Source: Pseudomonas sp. QTF5 (lineage in GTDB: Bacteria; Pseudomonadota; Gammaproteobacteria; Pseudomonadales; Pseudomonadaceae). Taken from it: a stretch of DNA of 64,000 nt. This document shows positions 38,878-48,641 of the stretch, piece after piece. The notes below the pieces were generated by a model. That model was not told where the DNA came from and searched no databases. It saw only the letters and a list, made by a program, of their open reading frames with translations. Position 1 is the stretch's first letter, and every line of letters starts with the position of its first letter. The stretch covers positions 186,001-250,000 of the forward strand of contig NZ_AZRW02000001.1 in NCBI RefSeq assembly GCF_000512695.2, given 5' to 3'. The position numbers and the translations under genes were made by a program.

Positions 38878-39918
38878 ATGAAACCGCAGCCGATGCGCCT
38901 CGGAGATTTGTCGGTGGGCTTCGTCCATAGCCTGGCCGACGCCGTGCGCAGCCATGGCCTGGACCCACAACCGTTGCTCGAACAGTACGGCCTCGACGCC
39001 GCGCGACTGGCGGAGGCCGGCGCCCGTCTCTCGATCCCGCGCTACATGCGCCTGGGTCACGGCGCCATTCAACTGACCGACAACCCGGCACTGGGTTTGC
39101 GCATGGGCCAGTTCAGTCGCCTGAGCCAGGCCGGCCTGGCCGGAGTCACCGCCGCCCAGGCCCCCACCGTGCGGGAAGCGGCGCGCTGCCTGATTCGCTT
39201 CGAAGCGCTGTACGGCTCCAACTATCGCGGCCAGTCGAGCTTTCACGAAGATGCCCAAGGCGCGTGGCTGCGTTTCTATTCCATCAGCCCCTACAACGCC
39301 TACAACCGCTTCGTGGTGGATTCGATCATCGCCGGCTGGTTGCAGCAATTGTCCAGCGTAAGTCCTGCCCCGCTACGCGCCGAACGGATCGAAATCGAAT
39401 TCCAGGCGCCGGATTATCGCGAGGCGTATGCCGTGCTTGGGGATTGTCCGATTCAGTTTGGCGCCGAACAGAATCAACTGCGCCTGAGCCTGGACAGCCT
39501 CGCCCAGCGCAACCCGCAGCACTGCCCGAGTACCTGGCGGCACTTGCTGCAACTGTGTGAACGGGAACTGGAGCAACTGACACGCACCCGCAGCCTGCGT
39601 GAACGTATCACTCAGTTACTGGGGCCGTTGCTCAATGGTGGTCGGGAACCCGACCTGGAAGAAGTGGCGGCACGCTTGAAACTACCGACCTGGACCTTGC
39701 GCCGCAAACTCGCCGAGGAAGGTACGCAATTTCGTGCAATTCTCAACGACACGCGCCGCGACCTCGCCATGACCTACATCCGCGACACCGAACTGGCGTT
39801 CGGCGAAATCGCCTATCTGCTGGGGTTTGCCTCAGCCGAAGCCTTTCAACGGGCCTTCAAACGCTGGAACGGCCAGACCCCCGGCGAGTTCCGCCGCAGT
39901 CATCGCCAATCCGCGTAA
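38878..39918 (+). CDS. AraC-family regulator (OruR/arabinose-binding N-domain type)
   Basis: A 346-residue transcription activator. The N-terminal ligand domain of the Arabinose_bd type spans about 20-210. The C-terminal double HTH follows (LEEVAARLKLPTWTLRRKLAEEGTQFRAIL, FGEIAYLLGFASAEAFQRAFKRWNGQTPGEFRR). It begins 3 bp after the nitrilase-like gene and must be co-transcribed with it. Target genes and ligand are unknown; relatives regulate amino-acid or fatty-acid related genes. Confidence 0.92.
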   Translation: MKPQPMRLGDLSVGFVHSLADAVRSHGLDPQPLLEQYGLDAARLAEAGARLSIPRYMRLGHGAIQLTDNPALGLRMGQFSRLSQAGLAGVTAAQAPTVREAARCLIRFEALYGSNYRGQSSFHEDAQGAWLRFYSISPYNAYNRFVVDSIIAGWLQQLSSVSPAPLRAERIEIEFQAPDYREAYAVLGDCPIQFGAEQNQLRLSLDSLAQRNPQHCPSTWRHLLQLCERELEQLTRTRSLRERITQLLGPLLNGGREPDLEEVAARLKLPTWTLRRKLAEEGTQFRAILNDTRRDLAMTYIRDTELAFGEIAYLLGFASAEAFQRAFKRWNGQTPGEFRRSHRQSA

Positions 39919-39962
39919 GGTTAGGGGGCGTTCTCAATTAGTTTCCCCGGCGCGTTGTCGCC

Positions 39963-40049
39963 TTAAAGCTCGGTAGCGTCTTCGGCCGGTTCCAGCGGGT
40001 CCAGTTCAAACGCCTGATACTCGAGCAGTTCTTCTTGATAATCGTCCAT
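39963..40049 (-). CDS. Very small acidic ORF (28 residues)
   Basis: MDDYQEELLEYQAFELDPLE and eight further residues: 11 acidic and no basic residues. The ATG at 40049 is preceded by a GGGGG ribosome site seven bases upstream. It lies between the AraC gene and a DUF2242 lipoprotein gene. There is no signal peptide or membrane helix. The composition recalls small regulatory or nucleic-acid-mimic peptides, but no family is recognised. Confidence 0.5.
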   Translation of the reverse strand: MDDYQEELLEYQAFELDPLEPAEDATEL

Positions 40050-40304
40050 TATTAAACCCCCATCGCTTGTTGAAAAAATCGTCTGAATAAATGACCAGTG
40101 CCCTGAGCATAAAGTGCCCGCATGAAAGAAAAATGACGCGCGCATGACACTACATCGCTACTGAATAAAACGTAGCAGGTGGTCAGGAATTTATCAGGAT
40201 TTTTTCGATACGAGCTGTAGGAATACGGCTCGATTTGATGTGGATCAATCTTGGAAGGTGTTACGGGATCGGAGTCGTCTGACCCGATCCGTAACATCAG
40301 CCTA
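40050..40304. other. Intergenic stretch between the small acidic ORF and the DUF2242 gene
   Basis: About 255 AT-richer bases. Any promoter for the small ORF should lie here. No repeat or further gene is supported. Confidence 0.4.
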
Positions 40305-41138
40305 TTACTGGCCGGAGACAGGCATGGCCGAAATTGGCTCGGTCGGTGCCGGCATGGTGCTTGAATCCGTCGGTGGAGCCACCGTTTCCGTGGACGGAGT
40401 CGGTTCACTGCTCTGCGCTGGGGTAATCGGCGCGGTTTCAGCTGGTGGTGCGACAGGCTCCGAAGCGGCTGGAGCAGGTTCGGCTGTCGGCGCTGGAGCA
40501 GGCGCAGGTTCTGCCGCCGGGGTCGGCGCCAACTGAGCCGGCGCAGCCTTGGCTTCAGGCACACCCAGATCAGTCTTTGGCTTCTCGGGGATGTGCGCGG
40601 CCTTCTTCGCTTCCGGCGGCAGGAACAACTCGACCAAGGCAAAGAAACGTTCGTAGAACTTGGCTGAAGATACGGTTTCACTGGCAACCTTGACCATCGA
40701 GTCGTCGGACGAACCGATCGGCATCGATACCGAGCCCAACACACCGACACCGAGGCTGGCGGAGTTGTTGGTCTTTTTCAACGCATAACGATCCTGCAAG
40801 GCGTTGGCGAACATCGTCGCGTGATGCCCTTCGCTGCCGTCATCGGCACAGACCACGTTGAAGCTGATCTCCATGTGGGTCTCGCCGGTTTGCTGGAAAC
40901 TTTTGTGCCCACTGACCAGTTTCGAATCGGCGCTGGTGATGATGTAACCCTGGCTGAGCAAAGCCCGACGGGCGGCCTCGCAGGTCTGCGCATCGGTTAC
41001 CGGGTAGTTGCGCGAAAACGTTCCGGAGTCGTCGAAGTTCTCATGCTCATAGATGGCGGCTTTCTTCGACGAACAACCGACAGCGGCGGCCAGCACCAAG
41101 GCCAGCCCGACAACACGCATGGGAATTGATCTAAACAT
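40305..41138 (-). CDS. DUF2242-family lipoprotein
   Basis: A 277-residue lipoprotein with signal MRVVGLALVLAAAVG and the acceptor Cys at residue 22 followed by SSKK. A globular DUF2242-like domain spans about 28-175 (YEHENFDDSGTFSRNYPVTD, GYIITSADSKLVSGHKSFQ). The last 90 residues are a Pro/Ala/Glu-rich low-complexity tail that may extend through the periplasm. The ATG at 41138 is chosen since it follows an AGGA site. Function unknown. Transcribed alone. Confidence 0.82.
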   Translation of the reverse strand: MFRSIPMRVVGLALVLAAAVGCSSKKAAIYEHENFDDSGTFSRNYPVTDAQTCEAARRALLSQGYIITSADSKLVSGHKSFQQTGETHMEISFNVVCADDGSEGHHATMFANALQDRYALKKTNNSASLGVGVLGSVSMPIGSSDDSMVKVASETVSSAKFYERFFALVELFLPPEAKKAAHIPEKPKTDLGVPEAKAAPAQLAPTPAAEPAPAPAPTAEPAPAASEPVAPPAETAPITPAQSSEPTPSTETVAPPTDSSTMPAPTEPISAMPVSGQ

Positions 41139-41283
41139 TGAACATCCTGAGGAAAACGGTTCGGGGCGTATTGTGCAACAGATCAATGCTTAGCGGAGCA
41201 TCGATTATGTCTTAAAACGGTTACATGTTTGTTGAGCCGGGTTCTAAGGAGAGGTCGCACAAGCAAATGACCTAGGCTGGAAC

Positions 41284-41312
41284 AAAAAAAACCCCAGCCT
41301 TTCGGCCGGGGT
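41284..41312 (-). terminator. Terminator of ppiD
   Basis: Stem ACCCCGGCC, loop GAAA, GGCTGGGGT on the minus strand, followed by a run of seven T, about 30 bases after the ppiD stop. Confidence 0.88.
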
Positions 41313-41342
41313 CTTTTGTGTCGCGCAATACTCAGCCAGGCA

Positions 41343-43214
41343 TCAGAAACGCTTGATGTCTGCTTCGCTTTCCAGCTGTTTGCGGTAGGCCGCAAAGTCT
41401 TGCTGGCCAATGCGCGAGGCGAGGTAGCGACGGTATTGAACCTTCTCTTCTTCGGTCGGCGCCGCGGCTTCGTTCACGCCGTCCAGACGCACGATCACCA
41501 GGCTACCATCGGCCAGGGTCACGCTGCTGAAGGTCGGCTTGTCTTTGGAGGCTGGCTTGGGCATGCGGAACAGCGCTTGCAGCACAGTTGGGTCGACCCC
41601 TTCCTGAGCACGAGTCGCCACTTGAGTCACCTTCCAGTTCTGACCATCGATCGCCTTGTCCAGCGCAGTCTTGCCATCGCGCAGGCTGACGATCAGTTGA
41701 TCAGCCTTGGTTTTGGCGGCAGCACTGGCATGCTCCTTGGTCAGTTGCACACGGATGCTGGCAGCCACGCTTTCCAGCGGCAGTTGCTCAGGCTTGCGGT
41801 GTTCCTTGGCGCGCAGCACGATCACGGTTTCCGGGTCCAGCTCGATGGCGGTGCTGTTGGCACCCTCATCCAGCACTTCAGGACTGAACGCAGCGGTCAC
41901 CACGGCACGGTTGGCCGCAACACCTTCGCCACCTTCACGGCCGAATGGCGCGGAGGTGTGGACGGTCAGCTTCAGGTCCTGTGCTGGCTGGGCCAGATCG
42001 GAGGCTTCGAACGATGAGTCTTCCAATTGCTTGGTCGCCTCGACGAAACGCTGCTCGACCTGCTGGGTTTTCAGCTCGCGGGTCAGCTTGTCTTTCAGGC
42101 TGGCGAACGTTGGCACTTCAGGGGCTTCAACGCCCAGCAGCTTGATCAGGTGGAAACCGAAGTCCGTGCGAACCGGCTCCGATACCTGATCCTTGGCCAA
42201 CGAATACAGGGCTTTTTCAAACGCTGGATCGTAGACGCCTGGACCTGCAAAACCGAGGTCACCGCCGTTGTTCGCCGAGCCTGGATCCTGGGAGAATTCC
42301 TTGGCCAGGGCCTCGAATTTCTCGCCTTTAGCCAGACGCGCCTGCACTTCTTCGATTTTGGCCTTGGCTTGCGCCTCGGTCACCTTATCGTTCACTTCGA
42401 CCAGAATATGCGCAGCCCGGCGTTGCTCGGACAGGTTTGCGGTTTCTTTCTGATACGCCGCTTGCAGGTCTTCGTCCTTGACGCTGACCTGATCAAAGAA
42501 GGACGCCTTCTTCAATTCGAGGTAGTCGATGACCACCTGATCCGGCGTCATGAATTCCTTGGCGTGTTCGTCGTAGTAGGCCTTGACCTCATCGTCGGTC
42601 AGTTTCACCGCCGCAGGATCTGCCTTGACGTTCAGGGTGGCGAAATCGCGGGTCTGTTTTTCCAGACGGGCAAAGGCCAGAACCTGTGCATCGGTGACAA
42701 AGCCGCTACCGGCCAGACCAGCGCGCAGCTGACCGATCAGCATTTCCTGAGCCAGCATCTGGCGGAATTGCAGACGGCTGTAGCCGAGTTGACGAATCAC
42801 CTGATCGAAGCGTTCGGCACTGAACTTGCCATCCACCTGGAATTCAGGTGTTTGCAGGATCACCTGATCCAAAGCCGCTTCGGAGAAAGCGAATTTCGAT
42901 TTTTCTGCGCCTTGCAGCAGCAGTTTGCGATCGATCAGGCCTTTGAGGGCCGATTCGCGCAGCATTTTTTCGTCGAGCAAGGAAGCATCAAAATCCTTGC
43001 CAAGCTGTTGCATGAGCTGACGGCGTTGCATGTCAACCGCCTGGTTCAGCTCGTTTTGACTGATTTCTTCACCATTGACCTTGGCCGCATCCTGGCTGTT
43101 GGTCGTCGCCTGGAAAATGGCCTCGATACCGGTGAAAGCCATCAGTACAACGATGATCCCGATAATGGTCTTGGCAATCCAGCCTTGTGAATTGTCCCTG
43201 ATATTCTGCAGCAT
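41343..43214 (-). CDS. ppiD: Periplasmic folding chaperone / parvulin PpiD
   Basis: A 623-residue SurA-type chaperone anchored by one inner-membrane helix (about 12-34) with the rest in the periplasm. The N-terminal SurA-like chaperone region is followed by one parvulin domain at about 265-355 (RAAHILVEVNDKVTEAQAKAK, FSQDPGSANNGGDLGFAGPG). It helps newly secreted proteins leave SecYEG. It is the last gene of the tig-clpP-clpX-lon-hupB-ppiD block and is separated from hupB by tRNA-Asp and a terminator, so it should have its own promoter. Confidence 0.95.
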   Translation of the reverse strand: MLQNIRDNSQGWIAKTIIGIIVVLMAFTGIEAIFQATTNSQDAAKVNGEEISQNELNQAVDMQRRQLMQQLGKDFDASLLDEKMLRESALKGLIDRKLLLQGAEKSKFAFSEAALDQVILQTPEFQVDGKFSAERFDQVIRQLGYSRLQFRQMLAQEMLIGQLRAGLAGSGFVTDAQVLAFARLEKQTRDFATLNVKADPAAVKLTDDEVKAYYDEHAKEFMTPDQVVIDYLELKKASFFDQVSVKDEDLQAAYQKETANLSEQRRAAHILVEVNDKVTEAQAKAKIEEVQARLAKGEKFEALAKEFSQDPGSANNGGDLGFAGPGVYDPAFEKALYSLAKDQVSEPVRTDFGFHLIKLLGVEAPEVPTFASLKDKLTRELKTQQVEQRFVEATKQLEDSSFEASDLAQPAQDLKLTVHTSAPFGREGGEGVAANRAVVTAAFSPEVLDEGANSTAIELDPETVIVLRAKEHRKPEQLPLESVAASIRVQLTKEHASAAAKTKADQLIVSLRDGKTALDKAIDGQNWKVTQVATRAQEGVDPTVLQALFRMPKPASKDKPTFSSVTLADGSLVIVRLDGVNEAAAPTEEEKVQYRRYLASRIGQQDFAAYRKQLESEADIKRF

Positions 43215-43280
43215 GCGTCCCCCAGAAACGGTTGAACTTCAAAATTAGGCAACCGTGGAGCGTGGGTAGAATCCGGATAG

Positions 43281-43310
43281 AAGAAAGGCGCATCCGAGGA
43301 TGCGCCTTCT
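43281..43310 (-). terminator. Terminator downstream of tRNA-Asp
   Basis: Stem AAGGCGCATCC/GGATGCGCCTT with a TC loop, between tRNA-Asp and ppiD, followed by TTCTTC on the minus strand. Confidence 0.8.
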
Positions 43311-43316
43311 CGTAAC

Positions 43317-43393
43317 TGGCGGAGCGGACGGGACTCGAACCCGCGACCCCCGGCGTGACAGGCCGGTATTCTAACCGACTGAACTACCGCTCC
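43317..43393 (-). tRNA. tRNA-Asp (anticodon GTC)
   Basis: 77 nt including CCA. Acceptor GGAGCGG pairs with CCGCTCC, the anticodon loop is CTGTCAC with GTC, and the T arm contains GGTTCGAGTCC. It lies between hupB and ppiD on the same strand, possibly read from the hupB transcript. Confidence 0.96.
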
Positions 43394-43446
43394 GCTGCCA
43401 AGTCAGGAATGACCCCGACCCGGATGGGCAAAAACCTGAATCGAAC

Positions 43447-43719
43447 TTAGTTGACAGCTTCTTTCAGTGCTTTACCGGCTTTGAAACCTGGTTTTTTGGC
43501 GGCGGCGATTTCCAGCGTCTTACCGGTCTGTGGGTTACGACCGATGCGAGCTGGACGATCGGTCACGGAGAAGGTACCGAAACCAACCAGAACAACAGAG
43601 TCGCCAGCCTTCAGAGCGCCAGTGACGGATTCGATTACAGCGTCCAGCGCACGGCCAGCAGCAGCTTTCGGGATATCAGCGGATGCAGCGATAGCATCAA
43701 TCAGTTCCGACTTGTTCAC
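43447..43719 (-). CDS. hupB: DNA-binding protein HU-beta
   Basis: A 90-residue histone-like nucleoid protein. It shows [20 protein letters not shown] at the start, the DNA-arm [20 protein letters not shown] with the intercalating Pro, and a Lys-rich end. It bends DNA nonspecifically as a dimer. It lies downstream of lon in the same direction, a conserved order in gammaproteobacteria, with its own 150-bp leader. Confidence 0.97.
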   Translation of the reverse strand: MNKSELIDAIAASADIPKAAAGRALDAVIESVTGALKAGDSVVLVGFGTFSVTDRPARIGRNPQTGKTLEIAAAKKPGFKAGKALKEAVN

Positions 43720-43868
43720 TCTAAGTCCCCTTATATCTATTTGAGTTTGATTCTAAGTTTTTTGGTGAAAGCAAAAAAACGAGTGCTGAATGGCCTACAG
43801 ACACTTAAGAGCCGCTTTATAACAAGGGCTCTAAAAAACTGTCAACAAGCCCCCCAGGCAAATGCGTA

Positions 43869-46265
43869 CTAATGCGTGCTAATTCTTTCCTTAGAGTCAG
43901 ACTCGCGTTTTTCATCCTTTGCAACGATCTCCGGAACCACATCCGGCAAGGGCTCCGGCGCGTATTGCAGCGCAATTTGCAGGACCTCGTCAATCCATTT
44001 AACGGGTTTAATCTGTAGATCTTGCTTGATATTGTCAGGAATTTCCTTCAGATCGCGTACGTTCTCTTCAGGAATGATCACCGTCTTGATTCCGCCACGG
44101 TGAGCAGCCAACAGTTTTTCCTTCAAACCACCGATCGCCAGCACCTGACCACGCAAGGTAATTTCGCCAGTCATGGCGACGTCCGCTCGTACAGGAATGC
44201 CAGTCAATGCCGACACCAGGGCCGTGCACATGCCTACACCGGCGCTAGGGCCATCCTTCGGGGTCGCCCCTTCAGGCATGTGGATGTGAGTGTCGCGCTT
44301 CTCGTGGAAGTCCAGGGGAATCCCCAGGCTCTTCGCACGGCTGCGGACAACGGTCAGGGCTGCGGTGATCGATTCGACCATCACGTCACCCAGGGACCCC
44401 GTTTTGATCAACTGGCCTTTACCCGGCACGACCGCGGCTTCGATGGTCAGCAATTCGCCGCCCACCTGGGTCCACGCCAAGCCAGTTACCTGGCCGATCT
44501 GATCCTGCGACTCAGCCAGACCATAGCGGAATTTACGCACACCCAGGAAGTGCTCGAGCATGTCGGCAGTGACCTTCACCGAGAAGCGTTTTTCCATTGC
44601 ATGCTCTTTGACTGCCTTGCGGCAAACCTTGGCAATCTGGCGCTCCAGCCCACGTACACCGGCTTCGCGGGTGTAATAGCGGATAATGTCGCGGATCGCT
44701 TCGGCGTCGAATTCCAGCTCGCCTTTCTTCAGACCGTTGGCGGTAATCTGCTTCGGCGAAAGGTATTTGACGGCGATGTTGATCTTTTCGTCTTCGGTGT
44801 AACCCGGCAGGCGAATCACTTCCATCCGGTCCAGCAGTGCCGGCGGAATATTCATGGAGTTGGAGGTGCACAGGAACATCACATCGGACAGGTCGTAATC
44901 GACTTCCAGATAGTGATCGTTGAAGTTGTGGTTCTGCTCGGGATCGAGCACTTCCAGCAACGCCGACGCCGGGTCGCCACGCATGTCGCTGCCCATTTTG
45001 TCGATTTCATCGAGCAGGAACAGCGGATTGCGGACGCCCACTTTTGTCATCTTTTGAATCAATCTTCCTGGCATCGAACCGATATAAGTCCGGCGATGAC
45101 CACGAATTTCCGCCTCATCGCGCACACCACCGAGGGCCATGCGCACGAATTTGCGGTTGGTGGCGTGAGCGATCGACTCCGCCAGCGAGGTTTTACCCAC
45201 CCCGGGAGGACCGACCAGGCACAGCACCGGCCCACGAATCTTCTTCACGCGCTTCTGTACAGCGAGGTATTCGAGGATCCGCTCTTTGACTTCTTCCAGA
45301 CCATAGTGGTCGGCATCGAGAATGTCTTCGGCACGGGCAAGGTCCAGACGCACCTTGCTCTGAGCTTTCCACGGCACTTGAACCAGCCAGTCGATGTACG
45401 AACGCACCACCGTCGCTTCCGCAGACATTGGCGACATTTGCTTGAGCTTGTTCAGTTCGGCCTGAGCCTTGGCCAACGCATCTTTCGGCAGACCGGCGGC
45501 ATCGATACGCTTTTTCAGCTCTTCGATTTCGTTGTGGCCTTCATCGCTGTCGCCCAGCTCTTTCTGAATGGCCTTCATCTGCTCATTCAGGTAGTACTCG
45601 CGCTGGCTGCGCTCCATTTGCTTTTTAACGCGGCCGCGAATGCGTTTTTCGACTTGCAGCAGATCGATCTCGGCATCCAGCAACGCCAGAACGTGCTCGA
45701 CCCGGGCCGACAAATCGATGATTTCGAGGATTTCCTGCTTCTGCTCGATCTTCAGGGCCATGTGCGCGGCCATGGTGTCTACCAGGCGGCCTGGCTCGTC
45801 GATGCTGTTAAGCGACGACAGGACTTCAGCGGGGACTTTCTTGCCCAGCTGCACATATTGTTCGAACTGAGCCAGCAGGCTGCGGACAAACACTTCCGAC
45901 TCGCGCTCAGGCGCGTCGGCTTCGTCGATCAGCGAAACTTCGGCACGGCAGTGGCCGTCGACTTCGCTGAAGCGCTCCACGGCGCCCCGTTGCTCGCCTT
46001 CGACAAGAACCTTGACCGTGCCGTCAGGCAGCTTGAGCAGCTGCAGAACGGTAGCGATGGTGCCTACGCGATAAAGTGCTTCTTCACCGGGATCGTCGTC
46101 AGCAGGATTTCGCTGAGCCAGCAGAAGGATCTGCTTGTCGCCCGTCATCGCAGCCTCGAGGGCTTCGATGGATTTCTCGCGCCCCACGAACAGCGGGATA
46201 ACCATGTGCGGATAAACCACGACATCACGCAATGGCAGGAGAGGCAATTCGATGGTTGTCTTCAT
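43869..46265 (-). CDS. lon: ATP-dependent protease Lon
   Basis: A 798-residue AAA+ serine protease that degrades damaged and regulatory proteins. The N-terminal LAN domain (about 5-200) and coiled coil are followed by the ATPase with Walker [13 protein letters not shown] and Walker [10 protein letters not shown]. The C-terminal protease has the catalytic Ser in [12 protein letters not shown] and the Lys in [18 protein letters not shown]. Full length. A heat-shock-type promoter is visible upstream (46324-46352). Confidence 0.97.
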   Translation of the reverse strand: MKTTIELPLLPLRDVVVYPHMVIPLFVGREKSIEALEAAMTGDKQILLLAQRNPADDDPGEEALYRVGTIATVLQLLKLPDGTVKVLVEGEQRGAVERFSEVDGHCRAEVSLIDEADAPERESEVFVRSLLAQFEQYVQLGKKVPAEVLSSLNSIDEPGRLVDTMAAHMALKIEQKQEILEIIDLSARVEHVLALLDAEIDLLQVEKRIRGRVKKQMERSQREYYLNEQMKAIQKELGDSDEGHNEIEELKKRIDAAGLPKDALAKAQAELNKLKQMSPMSAEATVVRSYIDWLVQVPWKAQSKVRLDLARAEDILDADHYGLEEVKERILEYLAVQKRVKKIRGPVLCLVGPPGVGKTSLAESIAHATNRKFVRMALGGVRDEAEIRGHRRTYIGSMPGRLIQKMTKVGVRNPLFLLDEIDKMGSDMRGDPASALLEVLDPEQNHNFNDHYLEVDYDLSDVMFLCTSNSMNIPPALLDRMEVIRLPGYTEDEKINIAVKYLSPKQITANGLKKGELEFDAEAIRDIIRYYTREAGVRGLERQIAKVCRKAVKEHAMEKRFSVKVTADMLEHFLGVRKFRYGLAESQDQIGQVTGLAWTQVGGELLTIEAAVVPGKGQLIKTGSLGDVMVESITAALTVVRSRAKSLGIPLDFHEKRDTHIHMPEGATPKDGPSAGVGMCTALVSALTGIPVRADVAMTGEITLRGQVLAIGGLKEKLLAAHRGGIKTVIIPEENVRDLKEIPDNIKQDLQIKPVKWIDEVLQIALQYAPEPLPDVVPEIVAKDEKRESDSKERISTH

Positions 46266-46323
46266 GATTTCGCCTCTACGGCGGCCATAAGGCCGTAAAC
46301 AGATGGAAGTAAGCTTGAAACCA

Positions 46324-46352
46324 AGATGGGGGCTGTTCTGGAAAAAAACAAG
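46324..46352 (-). promoter_or_regulatory. Candidate sigma-32 heat-shock promoter of lon
   Basis: On the minus strand CTTGTTT (46346-46352) and CCCCCATCT (46324-46332) are 13 bases apart. This is close to the sigma-32 consensus CTTGAAA-N12/15-CCCCATNT. It lies about 60 bp upstream of the lon start. Confidence 0.65.
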
Positions 46353-46474
46353 CTGATAAAAGTATCAGTTAAATGATTGGTGCTTGCGATGGCCCGAGCA
46401 CAACCGAAAACAGGCAGCCTTCACTGGCAAGCCAGCTCCTACAAGCCAGCTCCCACGCCGGACCCACAATAGCA

Positions 46475-46496
46475 AAGGGGCCCGAAGGCCCCTTCT
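46475..46496 (-). terminator. Terminator of clpX
   Basis: GGGGCC-TTCG-GGCCCC hairpin on the minus strand followed by TTTG, about 20 bases after the clpX stop. Confidence 0.8.
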
Positions 46497-46516
46497 TTAT
46501 TCCAGCCGAGTGACGC

Positions 46517-47800
46517 TTAGGCGTCCGGCGCTGCCTTGGCAGTCGGCTCACTGTTTTCGTAGATATACAGTGGCTTGGACTTGCCTTCTATAACGCTTTC
46601 ATCGATCACTACTTTACTCACCTCGGACTGCGAGGGGATTTCATACATAGTGTCGAGCAATACACCCTCGAGAATCGAGCGCAGTCCACGGGCACCGGTT
46701 TTGCGTTCCAGAGCACGTTTGGCGACTGATTTCAGCGCGTCGGCCCGGAATTCCAGGTCCACGCCTTCCATCTCGAACAGCTTGGCATACTGTTTGGTCA
46801 GAGCATTTTTCGGTTCGGTGAGAATCTGCATCAACGCAGCCTCATCGAGCTCATCCAGAGTGGCAAGCACCGGCAGACGACCGACGAATTCCGGGATCAG
46901 ACCGAACTTGACCAAATCGTCAGGTTCGACTTCACGCAGGGACTCACCGACTTTCTTGCCTTCTTCCTTGCTGCGCACTTCCGCGTTGAAACCGATGCCG
47001 CCCTTGGTGGAACGGTTTTGAATAACCTTTTCCAGACCGGAGAACGCACCACCGCAGATGAACAGGATGTTACGGGTGTCGACCTGAAGGAATTCCTGCT
47101 GCGGGTGCTTGCGACCGCCCTGAGGCGGAACGGAGGCAACCGTGCCTTCGATCAACTTGAGCAGGGCCTGCTGTACGCCCTCACCGGAAACGTCCCGGGT
47201 GATCGACGGGTTGTCAGACTTGCGCGAGATTTTGTCGATCTCATCGATGTAGACAATGCCCATCTGGGCTTTTTCTACGTCGTAATCGCACTTCTGCAGC
47301 AGCTTCTGAATGATGTTCTCAACATCTTCACCTACATAACCCGCCTCGGTGAGAGTGGTTGCGTCGGCGATGGTGAACGGAACGTTCAGCAAGCGGGCCA
47401 GTGTTTCGGCAAGCAGGGTTTTACCCGAGCCTGTCGGGCCGATCAGCAAGATGTTGCTTTTGCCGAGTTCGACGTCGTCATTCTTTTTGTCACGCTGGTT
47501 CAGACGCTTGTAGTGGTTGTACACCGCTACGGCCAGAACCTTTTTCGCACGCTCCTGACCAATCACGTACTGATCAAGGATGCCGCTGATTTCTTTAGGC
47601 GAAGGCAATTTATGCGCGCTGCTTTCGGCCTGGGCTTCCTGCACCTCCTCACGGATGATGTCATTGCACAGGTCGACGCACTCGTCGCAAATAAAGACCG
47701 AGGGGCCGGCAATCAATTTGCGTACTTCATGCTGGCTTTTGCCACAGAAGGAGCAATAGAGCAGCTTGCCGTTGTCCTCGCCGTTGCGGGTGTCAGTCAT
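46517..47800 (-). CDS. clpX: ATP-dependent Clp protease ATPase subunit ClpX
   Basis: A 427-residue AAA+ unfoldase delivering substrates to ClpP. The N-terminal zinc domain has CSFCGKSQ and [10 protein letters not shown]. Walker A is [12 protein letters not shown] and Walker [10 protein letters not shown]. The ClpP-binding IGF-type loop is present as IGF in GGIGFNAEV. The ATG at 47800 gives the family N-terminus [12 protein letters not shown]. 112 bp downstream of clpP; the pair is normally expressed together and also separately. Confidence 0.97.
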   Translation of the reverse strand: MTDTRNGEDNGKLLYCSFCGKSQHEVRKLIAGPSVFICDECVDLCNDIIREEVQEAQAESSAHKLPSPKEISGILDQYVIGQERAKKVLAVAVYNHYKRLNQRDKKNDDVELGKSNILLIGPTGSGKTLLAETLARLLNVPFTIADATTLTEAGYVGEDVENIIQKLLQKCDYDVEKAQMGIVYIDEIDKISRKSDNPSITRDVSGEGVQQALLKLIEGTVASVPPQGGRKHPQQEFLQVDTRNILFICGGAFSGLEKVIQNRSTKGGIGFNAEVRSKEEGKKVGESLREVEPDDLVKFGLIPEFVGRLPVLATLDELDEAALMQILTEPKNALTKQYAKLFEMEGVDLEFRADALKSVAKRALERKTGARGLRSILEGVLLDTMYEIPSQSEVSKVVIDESVIEGKSKPLYIYENSEPTAKAAPDA

Positions 47801-47912
47801 TCGTTCGATCCAAATCCGATAGGCTTGCAACACAAGATGAAGGCTATTGCGGGCTTTTTCAAGCCCGCTGGTGATCGGACCCGCCGACCAACCTTATTTT
47901 GAGCTGCTTATT

Positions 47913-48548
47913 TTAAGCGGGGCGCTGGTTGATCACTTCATCGATCAACCCGTATTCACGCGCTGCTTCTGCACTCATGAAATTATCGCGGTTGGTATCG
48001 CGCTCGATTTCTTCAAGAGTGCGCCCGCTATGCTTGGCCATCAGCGTGTTGAGACGCTCACGAATGAAGAGGATTTCCTTGGCATGGATTTCGATATCCG
48101 AAGCCTGGCCCTGGAAACCGCCCAGTGGCTGGTGAATCATCACACGCGAGTTTGGCAGGCAGTAACGCTTGCCTTTGGCACCGGCCGTCAGAAGAAACGC
48201 GCCCATGCTGCACGCTTGACCGATACAGGTGGTCGACACGTTTGGCTTGATGAACTGCATGGTGTCATAGATCGACATGCCCGCCGTCACCGAACCGCCC
48301 GGCGAGTTGATATAGAGATGGATGTCCTTGTCCGGGTTTTCCGCTTCAAGGAACAGCAGTTGCGCACAGATCAGGTTGGCCATGTAGTCCTCTACCGGAC
48401 CAACCAGAAAGATCACTCGCTCCTTGAGAAGGCGCGAGTAGATGTCATAGGCGCGTTCGCCACGAGCAGACTGCTCGACAACCATCGGGACCAGGCCGCC
48501 TGCGGCCTGGATATCAGAGTTCTGCTGAATATACGAATTACGGAACAT
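47913..48548 (-). CDS. clpP: Clp protease proteolytic subunit ClpP
   Basis: A 211-residue serine peptidase forming the double-heptamer chamber. The catalytic Ser is in [12 protein letters not shown], the His in [10 protein letters not shown], and the Asp in the following helix region. The N-terminus [24 protein letters not shown] is a short processed leader. It lies 93 bp downstream of tig, in the usual tig-clpP-clpX order. Confidence 0.97.
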   Translation of the reverse strand: MFRNSYIQQNSDIQAAGGLVPMVVEQSARGERAYDIYSRLLKERVIFLVGPVEDYMANLICAQLLFLEAENPDKDIHLYINSPGGSVTAGMSIYDTMQFIKPNVSTTCIGQACSMGAFLLTAGAKGKRYCLPNSRVMIHQPLGGFQGQASDIEIHAKEILFIRERLNTLMAKHSGRTLEEIERDTNRDNFMSAEAAREYGLIDEVINQRPA

Positions 48549-48587
48549 GCTCTGCAGTCACTCCCAAATAGTTATGTCTTGAATACG

Positions 48588-48615
48588 CATAAGCCAGCAC
48601 GAAGGCTGGCTTATG
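48588..48615 (-). terminator. Inverted repeat between tig and clpP
   Basis: CATAAGCCAGC/GCTGGCTTATG with a five-base loop and no T run. It is probably an attenuator or mRNA end rather than a full terminator. Confidence 0.55.
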
Positions 48616-48641
48616 GTGTGTACTTCTTACCGCAAAAACAA

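Noticed and set aside
44022..46298. 758-codon open frame antisense to lon, and similar long frames opposite tamB, tamA and fadH
   Set aside because: These are by-products of GC-rich codon usage. The opposite strand carries clear conserved enzymes, and the antisense products match no family.
46418..46460. GGCAAGCCAGCTCCTACAAGCC between clpX and lon as a REP element
   Set aside because: Only partial similarity and no facing partner; probably a degenerate fragment.
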